Shown: positions 18,290-25,406 of the stretch, piece by piece | Numbering within the stretch: position 1 is the first letter of the stretch | Layout of the letters: the number at the start of each line of letters is the position of its first letter | Program-made: the position numbers and the translations under genes | NCBI GenBank assembly: GCA_041395625.1 | Contig: JAWLAE010000004.1 | Span: 124,001 to 188,000, forward strand | Source: CADEED01 sp041395625 | GTDB taxonomy: Bacteria; Pseudomonadota; Gammaproteobacteria; Steroidobacterales; Steroidobacteraceae | Length of the DNA stretch: 64,000 nucleotides | Direction: 5' to 3' | The notes under the pieces: generated by a model | The model's input: the letters and a program-made list of their open reading frames with translations, nothing else | Database searches by the model: none | Told to the model about the DNA's origin: nothing

Positions 18290-19777
18290 ATGTCGGATCA
18301 ACCCTTCGTGCAGCGGCTTGCCAGCCTGGCTGTCGTGATGTTCGCCCTGACGGCCTGTTCGCCGCAGTCGTCCACCGCCGCGCCGGCTGCGCAAGACGCC
18401 GAGTCCGCCAGTTCCTCGCCGGCCCAGGTTCCTACCGCGCAGCCCGCCGTCACGGCGCGCGCGTTACCGGATTTCGCCGGGCTGGTAGAACGCTACGGCC
18501 GCGCCGTGGTCAACGTGCAGGTGGTCGAGAAGCGCCGGACGGTGCAACAGGTCCCAGGATTCGACGAAGACGGGCCATTCGGCGAGTTCTTCCGGCGTTT
18601 CGGCATGCCGATGCCGCGCGGCGAGAACATGCCACCATCGCGCGGCGAGGGCTCGGGCTTCATCGTGTCAGCCGACGGCTACATACTGACGAACGCGCAC
18701 GTGGTAGCCGATGCGGAAGAGGTGACGGTCAAGATGACGGATCGGCGCGAATATACCGCCAAGGTGATCGGCGCCGATCGGCGCACGGACGTGGCCTTGA
18801 TCAAGATCGATGGCAAGAATCTGCCGGTCGTCACACTCGGCGACCCTAACAAGCTGCGCCCAGGTGAGTGGGTAGTGGCGATCGGTTCACCATTCGGCTT
18901 CGAGAACAGCGTGACGGCGGGCATCGTTAGCGCAACCGGGCGGTCGATGCCAGGCGATGACTCGATCGTGCCGTTCATCCAGACGGACGTGGCGGTCAAT
19001 CCCGGCAATTCCGGCGGACCGCTCTTCAATCTGCAGGGCGAGGTGGTCGGCATCAACTCGCAGATCTACAGCCGCAGCGGCGGCTACATGGGCTTGTCCT
19101 TCGCCATTCCGATAGATGTCGCCAACAACGTGCGACAGCAGCTCGTCACGGATGGGCGCGTCACCCGCGGTCGCATCGGCGTGCAGATCCAGGAGGTCAA
19201 TGCGCAGCTGGCGGAATCGTTCGGTCTCGATCGTCCACGTGGTGCGCTGGTCGGACGTGTGGAGCCCGATGGCCCCGCCGAGAAGGGCGGCGTCAAGCCG
19301 GGTGACGTGATCATCAGCGTCGATGGCGCCGACGTCGAACGCTCGGGCCAGTTGCCAGGATTGATCGCGAACGTGCGGCCTGGTACCAAAGTGAATATCG
19401 AAGTCTGGCGTGACCGCAAGACCAAGAGCCTGACGTTGACGACCGACGAATTCAAGGAGCCCAATCAACGAGTGGGTAGCCTCGGCGGCGGCAGCGCAGA
19501 ACCGCGTGAAGCGGACAAACTGGGGCTCACCGTGCGCCCGCTCACCGGCGACGAGCAGCGCAGCGCTGAAACCAAGGGCAAGCTGTTAGTTGAAAGTGTC
19601 GATGGCCCCGCCGCAGCTGCCGGCGTGCAGCGTGGCGACATCATCCTCGGCGTGAACGGCAAATCGGTCGCCAGCGTCAAAGAGTTGCGCGATGCGACCG
19701 ACAAGAGCAGCGGTACGGTGGCGCTCCTGATCGAGCGGCAGGGCACGCAGATCTTTCTGCCCGTACGGATCGGCTGA
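18290..19777 (+). CDS. degQ: DegQ/HtrA-type serine endoprotease with lipobox
   Basis: This 495-residue HtrA-family protease or chaperone acts on misfolded envelope proteins. The trypsin-like domain has the triad His in LTNAHVV (about 137), Asp in RRTDVALIKI (about 167) and Ser in NPGNSGGPL (about 241). Two PDZ domains follow (about 285-380 and 400-490). ATG 18290 is preceded by AAGGACT at good spacing; an earlier in-frame ATG at 18230 would add 20 residues. The N-terminus ends in a good lipobox, LTAC at 20-23 followed by Ser, so the protein may be a lipoprotein rather than a freely soluble periplasmic protease. That is unusual for the family. Confidence 0.93.
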   Translation: MSDQPFVQRLASLAVVMFALTACSPQSSTAAPAAQDAESASSSPAQVPTAQPAVTARALPDFAGLVERYGRAVVNVQVVEKRRTVQQVPGFDEDGPFGEFFRRFGMPMPRGENMPPSRGEGSGFIVSADGYILTNAHVVADAEEVTVKMTDRREYTAKVIGADRRTDVALIKIDGKNLPVVTLGDPNKLRPGEWVVAIGSPFGFENSVTAGIVSATGRSMPGDDSIVPFIQTDVAVNPGNSGGPLFNLQGEVVGINSQIYSRSGGYMGLSFAIPIDVANNVRQQLVTDGRVTRGRIGVQIQEVNAQLAESFGLDRPRGALVGRVEPDGPAEKGGVKPGDVIISVDGADVERSGQLPGLIANVRPGTKVNIEVWRDRKTKSLTLTTDEFKEPNQRVGSLGGGSAEPREADKLGLTVRPLTGDEQRSAETKGKLLVESVDGPAAAAGVQRGDIILGVNGKSVASVKELRDATDKSSGTVALLIERQGTQIFLPVRIG

Positions 19778-19780
19778 CGC

Positions 19781-21097
19781 TCAGGTGCCGTCCGTCGCCG
19801 GCTGTTGCGCGGCGCGGTACGGCACCATGGCGAGCCCCAATAGAACCATTGCCAGCGGCGCTGCGATCGCGATGATCCAGGCGATCGAGTCGCCGACGCG
19901 GTTGGGGTCGTGGAACACGTGGTCGTTGAAGAATCCGGTCAGGAATGAGCCGACGCCGATGCCGGCCAGATTGACGAAGAACAAGTACACGGCCGAGATC
20001 TGACCGCGCAGCCGGTTCGGGCAGACGATGGACAAGGCCGAGGCGGCGGCCGCGAAGGCGAAGCTCGAAAAGAACATGAAGCCGGCGAAATACTGCAGCG
20101 ACGTCGCGCCATCCGCCGACTGGACGGTGCCGATGCCAAATGGCAAGACACCGAGCGCACTAACGACGCCGGGCCACAGCTCCGCGGTTACGACGCCACG
20201 CCGCCGCAGAAAGTCGGCGAACACGCCGCCTGCGTAGATGCCGATGCCGCCCGCGATCGCCAATGTCATCCCGAGTTGGGTACCGAACTGCTGCGGCGTC
20301 ATGCCATGGGCGCGCATCAGATAGGGCGCCATCCAGAACACGGTGGCGTTGAAGAGCATCGTCAGCATGGAGAAGCCGAGGAAATGCGTTGCCAGCAGCG
20401 ACAGACGCCGCCCGAGCGCAAAGGCGATGACTTCGCTGACCGGCACGACGGCACGCTGCGCACCGCGCCGCACCGGCTCGCGCAGCGTGGCGACCCAAAG
20501 CGCTATCAAGAGGCCTGGCAGACCAACTACCAGGAACGTGATGTGCCAGGCAGCGAGCTCGCCGACCAAGGGTAGAACGACGGGCGGTGCTTCGGCCAAA
20601 GCGCCAATCACCTGACCACCGATCACGGCCGCCAAACCGATGCCAAGATAGACGCCGATGGAGTACACACCGATCGCGCGGCTGCGCCGCTCCGGTGGGA
20701 ACAGATCGGCGAGCGTGGAGTAGGCCGCCGGCCCGAGCGCCGCCTCGCCGACGCCAACGCCGACCCGGGCCGCAAACAACTGCCAGAAGGTCTTGGCGAG
20801 TCCGCACAGGGCGGTCGCGAGACTCCAGAAGAAGATGCCCCAGGCCATCAGCTTCTTGCGGTTGCCGTTGTCGGCGAGGCGACCCATGGGAATGCCGACC
20901 AGCGTATAGAAGACTGCGAACGCCAGGCCCTGCAGCAAGCCGATCTGCGTGTCGCTGATGCCGAGATCCGCCTTGATCGGGTCGACCAGCATCGAGAGGA
21001 TCTGGCGGTCGATGTACGACAGCGTGTAGGCGAGCATGAGCACGACGGTGGCGTACCAGGCGTAGGAGGTCGCCGGCCAGGCGGGCTCACCGTCCAT
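19781..21097 (-). CDS. spinster-type MFS transporter
   Basis: This 438-residue protein has about 12 transmembrane segments. The MFS loop motif GIPMGRLADNGNRKK lies between TM2 and TM3. The YIDRQILSMLVDPIKADLGISD N-terminal region is typical of the spinster-like MFS group common in sphingomonads and Steroidobacter relatives. The start MDGEPAWPATSYAW at 21097 fits the family; longer in-frame starts up to 21235 would cross the receptor's promoter. It is divergent from a TonB receptor, so the two may take up the same compound, which the sequence does not identify. It converges with degQ, three bases away. Confidence 0.88.
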   Translation of the reverse strand: MDGEPAWPATSYAWYATVVLMLAYTLSYIDRQILSMLVDPIKADLGISDTQIGLLQGLAFAVFYTLVGIPMGRLADNGNRKKLMAWGIFFWSLATALCGLAKTFWQLFAARVGVGVGEAALGPAAYSTLADLFPPERRSRAIGVYSIGVYLGIGLAAVIGGQVIGALAEAPPVVLPLVGELAAWHITFLVVGLPGLLIALWVATLREPVRRGAQRAVVPVSEVIAFALGRRLSLLATHFLGFSMLTMLFNATVFWMAPYLMRAHGMTPQQFGTQLGMTLAIAGGIGIYAGGVFADFLRRRGVVTAELWPGVVSALGVLPFGIGTVQSADGATSLQYFAGFMFFSSFAFAAAASALSIVCPNRLRGQISAVYLFFVNLAGIGVGSFLTGFFNDHVFHDPNRVGDSIAWIIAIAAPLAMVLLGLAMVPYRAAQQPATDGT

Positions 21098-21184
21098 TCG
21101 TGGTGAATTCGATGTCAAGCCACCGTACCTTGGTGCCGATTGCAGTCGGGGTTTAGCTGAGGTGATTAAACAACAGAAAGGCCG

Positions 21185-21213
21185 TTGACGTGCAATATAC
21201 TTGTTCGTACAAG
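21185..21213 (+). promoter_or_regulatory. candidate sigma70 promoter for TonB receptor
   Basis: TTGACG (21185-21190), 17-bp spacer and TACAAG (21208-21213) give a near-consensus -35 with a moderate -10. The promoter reads toward the receptor ATG at 21266, leaving a leader of about 45 nt that contains GGGAG. Confidence 0.55.
21200..21213. promoter_or_regulatory. palindromic candidate operator overlapping the -10
   Basis: CTTGT-TCGT-ACAAG forms a perfect five-base inverted repeat around four bases. Its right arm is the predicted -10 itself. The shape resembles operators of TetR-family repressors. No TetR gene is in the window, so the regulator is unknown. It could control both divergent transporter genes. 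Confidence 0.45.
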
Positions 21214-21265
21214 AAGCGGTTCTGACCCGAGCCACTCGCCACTAGAATTTCTTGGGAGATTTGCG

Positions 21266-23602
21266 ATGAAAGACCCTGCTACACAACTCGGACTGGCGCT
21301 GGCGGTGCTGGCTGCGACGGGCTCGGCGCCGGTGCTCGCGCAACAACCACTCGGTCAGCTGGAAGAGATTGTTGTGACGGCGCAAAAACGAGCGGAGTCG
21401 GTGCAGGACGTGCCGATTTCGATCGTTGCGGTGACCGGCGACGAGCTGGCACGTACGGGTCAGACGGACTTCCTCAATTTCGCCGGTCGTACCCCAACGC
21501 TGCAGTACAGTCAGGCGGGTGGTGAGGCGCAAATCTACATTCGCGGCATCGGCAGCAACCTGCTGGCAGTTGGCTCCGATCCCAGCGTCGCCATTCATCT
21601 CGATGGCGTTTACCTCGGCCGCCCCAACATGGGCCTCAACCAGTTCCTCGATGTCGATCGGGTCGAAGTGCTGCGCGGGCCGCAGGGTACTCTGTACGGC
21701 CGCAACGCGACCGGCGGCTCGATCAACATCATCTCCAAGCAGCCGACGGATGAATTCGAAGGCTATGTCGGTGCCGGTACCGGCAGTTTCAGTCGCATCG
21801 AGTTGAAGGGCGCGGTGGGCGGACCGATGACTGACCAATGGGCATTCCGTCTCGCCGGTCGCTATGTGAAGGATGACGGCTACGTCGATGACCTGGATCC
21901 GCGCGGCACGAACAAGCTGGATGATCAGGATCTGAAGGCCGTGCGCGGGATTCTGCGCTTCAAGCCGAGCGACAGCTTCACCGCTTCGTTGTCGTTCGAC
22001 TACAGCGATTTCAGCAATGGCAATACTGCGGTTCGCCCGAATGACAACACCGGCACCGCGCAGGTGTTTGGCGCGATCCCCACGGGGTCGATCCTCCAGG
22101 AGCGCAACGACTTCGACACCTTCATGGATTGGAAGACCGGCGGCCCGACGCTGAACCTCACCTGGGACATCACCGATACCATCCAGCTCACTTCCATCAC
22201 GTCGCAGAAGTCCTTCGAAATGGACTTCTTCTTCAACACCGATGGCACCGAGTTGAACGTCACACGGACCAGCGAAATCTTCGACACCAAGCAGTGGTCG
22301 CAGGAGTTCCGGCTGGCCTCGCAGGGTGACGGTCGGCTGCAGTGGATCGCAGGCGCCTATTATCTCGATGAGGACAAAGACGGCGCGCTCGGCCTGGTGC
22401 GCGAGCTGGGTGTAGCGTCCTTGCGGACGTTCAATATCTTCGCTTCCAATCAAACCAAGGCGTACGCGGTTTTCGGCGAGATCTATTTCGACATCACCGA
22501 TCGCGTCAAGCTCACTGCGGGCTTGCGCTACAGCGATGAGAAGAAGGACGACTACAACGAGCTGAACTTCGTGCTGGCGAATGCCGCTAACCCGGCGAGC
22601 GAGGTGCTCAATGGGCTATTTGGAAATATCAACTATGCTGCCTGCGGTGCGCTGTGCCCCTTCCAGTCGCGTACCGATTCACGAAGCTGGAGCGATACCA
22701 CGCCGAAGATCGGCATCGATTTCAAGTTGCAGGACAACGTGCTGCTGTATGCCTCCTATACCGAAGGCTTCAAGTCTGGTGGTTATAACGACTACCAGCC
22801 AACGAATCCGGTCTTCGATCCGGAAACGATCAAGAGCGTCGAGCTTGGCGCCAAGACGGACTGGATGGGCGGGCGCTTGCGTCTAAATGGCGCCGCATTC
22901 TGGTATGACTACAGCGACTTGCAGGTCACCACGTTCTTCCAGAGTCTGACGCTCGTCAGCAACGCGGCCACCGCTGAGGTAAAGGGCGTCGATCTCGAGT
23001 TGCTGGCACAGCCCAACGACAGCTTCAATTTCGGCGTGTCGCTCTCCTGGCTCGATGCCACTTACGACAAGTTCGACGTGCCGTATGGTGTGTGCTCCGC
23101 GGCGGTGCTACCGCTCAACGATCCGGGTTGCGCTGACGTGCCCGGAACGCGGCCCGTGGGCTCGCCCCGTGTCGTAGATGCGAGCGGCAACCGGCTCAAC
23201 AATGCGCCCGAGTTCAAAGGCAATGTCTTTGGCGAATACAACGTGCCGGTAGGCAATGCCGGCAAACTCACGTTCTTCGGGCAGCTGAGCTATACGGATG
23301 ACATCTATTTCAATGCGGCCAATTCGCCGGAGGCGCTGCAGGACGCTGTGACGCTGCTGGATGCCCGCATCGGCTGGACCAATCCCGACGAGACGCTCGA
23401 GGTCTCGCTGTATGGCAAGAACCTCTCGGACGAGGAGTACTTCCACAATATCGTGCAGTTCACTTCGTCATCCCTGCCACCGCCGGGTGTTGCGGTTCCG
23501 GGCCAGGGTACGGTCATCACGGACCCGTTCTCGGTGGGACACTCGCTCGGCTATCCGGCGCCCGGGCGCACCTGGGGCCTGTCGGTCAACTACCGGTTCT
23601 AA
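21266..23602 (+). CDS. TonB-dependent outer-membrane receptor
   Basis: This 778-residue receptor has a signal peptide over residues 1-25 (cleavage after APVLA). An N-terminal extension with EEIVVTAQKRAESVQDVPISI, the TonB-box region typical of this large receptor subfamily, follows. Next come a plug domain (about 40-160; VEVLRGPQGTLYGRNATGGSINI) and a C-terminal 22-strand barrel ending in aromatic Phe (GLSVNYRF). ATG 21266 has GGGAG seven bases upstream. It imports a substrate across the outer membrane using TonB energy. The adjacent MFS, cupin and VOC genes hint at a small organic nutrient rather than iron, but this is inference. Confidence 0.93.
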   Translation: MKDPATQLGLALAVLAATGSAPVLAQQPLGQLEEIVVTAQKRAESVQDVPISIVAVTGDELARTGQTDFLNFAGRTPTLQYSQAGGEAQIYIRGIGSNLLAVGSDPSVAIHLDGVYLGRPNMGLNQFLDVDRVEVLRGPQGTLYGRNATGGSINIISKQPTDEFEGYVGAGTGSFSRIELKGAVGGPMTDQWAFRLAGRYVKDDGYVDDLDPRGTNKLDDQDLKAVRGILRFKPSDSFTASLSFDYSDFSNGNTAVRPNDNTGTAQVFGAIPTGSILQERNDFDTFMDWKTGGPTLNLTWDITDTIQLTSITSQKSFEMDFFFNTDGTELNVTRTSEIFDTKQWSQEFRLASQGDGRLQWIAGAYYLDEDKDGALGLVRELGVASLRTFNIFASNQTKAYAVFGEIYFDITDRVKLTAGLRYSDEKKDDYNELNFVLANAANPASEVLNGLFGNINYAACGALCPFQSRTDSRSWSDTTPKIGIDFKLQDNVLLYASYTEGFKSGGYNDYQPTNPVFDPETIKSVELGAKTDWMGGRLRLNGAAFWYDYSDLQVTTFFQSLTLVSNAATAEVKGVDLELLAQPNDSFNFGVSLSWLDATYDKFDVPYGVCSAAVLPLNDPGCADVPGTRPVGSPRVVDASGNRLNNAPEFKGNVFGEYNVPVGNAGKLTFFGQLSYTDDIYFNAANSPEALQDAVTLLDARIGWTNPDETLEVSLYGKNLSDEEYFHNIVQFTSSSLPPPGVAVPGQGTVITDPFSVGHSLGYPAPGRTWGLSVNYRF

Positions 23603-23605
23603 CGA

Positions 23606-24448
23606 GTGGCGCGCCCGCACACCTGCTTCGTGCAGGCGCAGATGATTCCGTGGTCGCGCGGGCTGTACGGCGGCGCGCGGCCCGAGGTCGAGTCGAAGAT
23701 CCTGAGTCGCGACAATGCGGACGGCAGCGCTACGTGTATCGTGCGCTATCCGTCGGGCTGGGCGCGCACGCAGCCCGAGATATTGGCGGCGCACGAGGAG
23801 TTTCTCGTGCTCGCCGGTTCGCTCGAGATCAATGGTCGCGTCTACCCGCAGCACAGCTATGGCTTCCTGCCGTCGGGGTTTCGGCGCGAGCGCGCCCGCT
23901 GCGAACATGGCGCGGTATTGCTCAACATGTTCTATGGTGAGCCGGCGCTGGCGCGGGCCGCGGCGCCCATGGACGAAAAGCTGCTGGTAGAGTTGGTCGA
24001 TCCGTTGTCGATGGACTGGGATCCCGGGCTCGTCGATCCCCAGTTGTCGAAGGGCGTGGCGATCAAGCCGCTGCGCACCGATCCTTACACCCAGGAAGTT
24101 TCTTTTCTCTATTGTTCACCGCCACACCGAGTGCCGCCAGGTATGGCGAAGCCGCAGTGGACGCATCCGATGGTCGAGGAACTGTACGTCATCGAGGGCG
24201 ACTACGTCTGGGGCGACCTGGGCCGCATGCGCCGCGGCGGCTATTGCTGGTGGCGTGAGAATATCTATCACGGGCCGTCCGGTACTGATACCGGCTACAA
24301 CTTGTTCGTGCGCACTATTGGTGGACCGCTAGTCAATCACTTCGCGACCGAGAAGCAGCCGTTCACGTGGACGCCGCGGCACCGGCCGGTGTTGCCGCCC
24401 GAACTGGCGCCCTATGGGCAGGCGTTACCCGATACTCCAAACTACTAA
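23606..24448 (+). CDS. double-cupin protein (DUF4437/ChrR-like)
   Basis: This 280-residue cytoplasmic protein has two cupin-like halves (about 35-105 and 150-255). The second contains HPMVEELYVIEGDYVWGD and ends with a glycine-rich strand (GYNLFVRTIGGP). It resembles DUF4437/ChrR-type cupins, whose enzymatic roles are mostly undefined. The start is GTG 23606, three bases after the receptor stop; ATG 23642 is an alternative. It is probably cotranscribed with the receptor and may process or sense the imported compound. The exact reaction is unknown. Confidence 0.7.
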   Translation: MARPHTCFVQAQMIPWSRGLYGGARPEVESKILSRDNADGSATCIVRYPSGWARTQPEILAAHEEFLVLAGSLEINGRVYPQHSYGFLPSGFRRERARCEHGAVLLNMFYGEPALARAAAPMDEKLLVELVDPLSMDWDPGLVDPQLSKGVAIKPLRTDPYTQEVSFLYCSPPHRVPPGMAKPQWTHPMVEELYVIEGDYVWGDLGRMRRGGYCWWRENIYHGPSGTDTGYNLFVRTIGGPLVNHFATEKQPFTWTPRHRPVLPPELAPYGQALPDTPNY

Positions 24449-24478
24449 CAGCCGTCTCTGCTCCGCCAACGTGTGCGC

Positions 24479-24484
24479 GACAAT
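24479..24484 (+). promoter_or_regulatory. -10-like hexamer, leaderless start for VOC gene
   Basis: GACAAT ends seven bases before the A of ATG 24491, and no Shine-Dalgarno sequence is present. It is one of several such placements in the window. No good -35 is seen. Confidence 0.35.
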
Positions 24485-24490
24485 TCCTGG

Positions 24491-25360
24491 ATGAGCACGA
24501 CACTCGATCATTTGGGCTTCGTTGGCCCGCAGCTCGATGCGATGCGCGCAGCCTTTGCGGCGCTCGGATTCGCACCGACTGAACCCAAGCCTTTGATGGG
24601 ACGCGAGCCCGACACGGGCGCGGCCGTGCCGCTCGATCAATGGAGCTGTCATGTCGTGTTCGAGCGCGGCTATCTGGAGCTGTCGGCCGTGACCAGTCGC
24701 AGTGCAGACCACCATCTCGCCAGCTACGGCGCCGGCCTGCAGATTTGTGCCATCGGCACGCCGGATGTCATCGCGGCGCATAAGCGGTGTCGCGCGGCGG
24801 ACGTTCGGGTGGGTGCTGCGCAATGGGCGGCGCGGGAAATCCAGTATGGCAAGCGGCACGGCGAAGCGCGTTTCCACTGGTTCATGATCGATCCGGCCGA
24901 CGCACCAGAGGGCCTGCTCTGTTACGTGGAACACGCGACGCCGGAACTCGTCTATCAGTCGGAGGTACAGCAGCACCCGAACGGCGCGCAGTCGCTCACC
25001 CTGTTAGGCGTAGTCCTGCCGACGACTGATTCGTTGTCTGCAGCGGCCGAACGCTATGCCCGGATACTCGGCTTGCCGGCCGATAGCTCGACGGCCGGCG
25101 AGTGCGAGTTCCGTTTGGCGGGCGGGCGTATCGTCTTGTACACCGCCGGCGCTGCGCGCGCGCGTTTCGGCGAGGCTGCGCGGGCAACCACCGCGGCGTT
25201 CGCCGTGGTCGGCGTGGCAGTCGCGGATCGGCGCGCGGCGGCGCACCAGCTTGCGCAGCATGCGGTGCCGTTCGACACACGCGAGGAGCTGTTGATCGTG
25301 CCGCCAGTCGCGGCCTGCGGTGCGATCCTGTGTCTGCACTCGCCGGGTCGTGTATTCTGA
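24491..25360 (+). CDS. VOC/glyoxalase-like domain protein
   Basis: This 289-residue protein has an N-terminal half starting TLDHLGFVGPQLDAMRAAF, as in glyoxalase-like (PF13468-type) proteins. A second, weaker VOC-like half occupies about residues 165-285 (LLGVVLPTTDSLSAAAERYARILGL). VOC enzymes bind a metal through His/Glu residues, and candidates are His8 and Glu64. ATG 24491 matches the family start; GTG 24473 is possible. It follows the cupin gene by 42 bases and may belong to the same catabolic cluster. The substrate is unknown. Confidence 0.72.
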   Translation: MSTTLDHLGFVGPQLDAMRAAFAALGFAPTEPKPLMGREPDTGAAVPLDQWSCHVVFERGYLELSAVTSRSADHHLASYGAGLQICAIGTPDVIAAHKRCRAADVRVGAAQWAAREIQYGKRHGEARFHWFMIDPADAPEGLLCYVEHATPELVYQSEVQQHPNGAQSLTLLGVVLPTTDSLSAAAERYARILGLPADSSTAGECEFRLAGGRIVLYTAGAARARFGEAARATTAAFAVVGVAVADRRAAAHQLAQHAVPFDTREELLIVPPVAACGAILCLHSPGRVF

Positions 25361-25406
25361 CGGTTACCCCGTTTTCCTGAAAAAGCCTTTTCCCGCAGTC
25401 CCCGCC

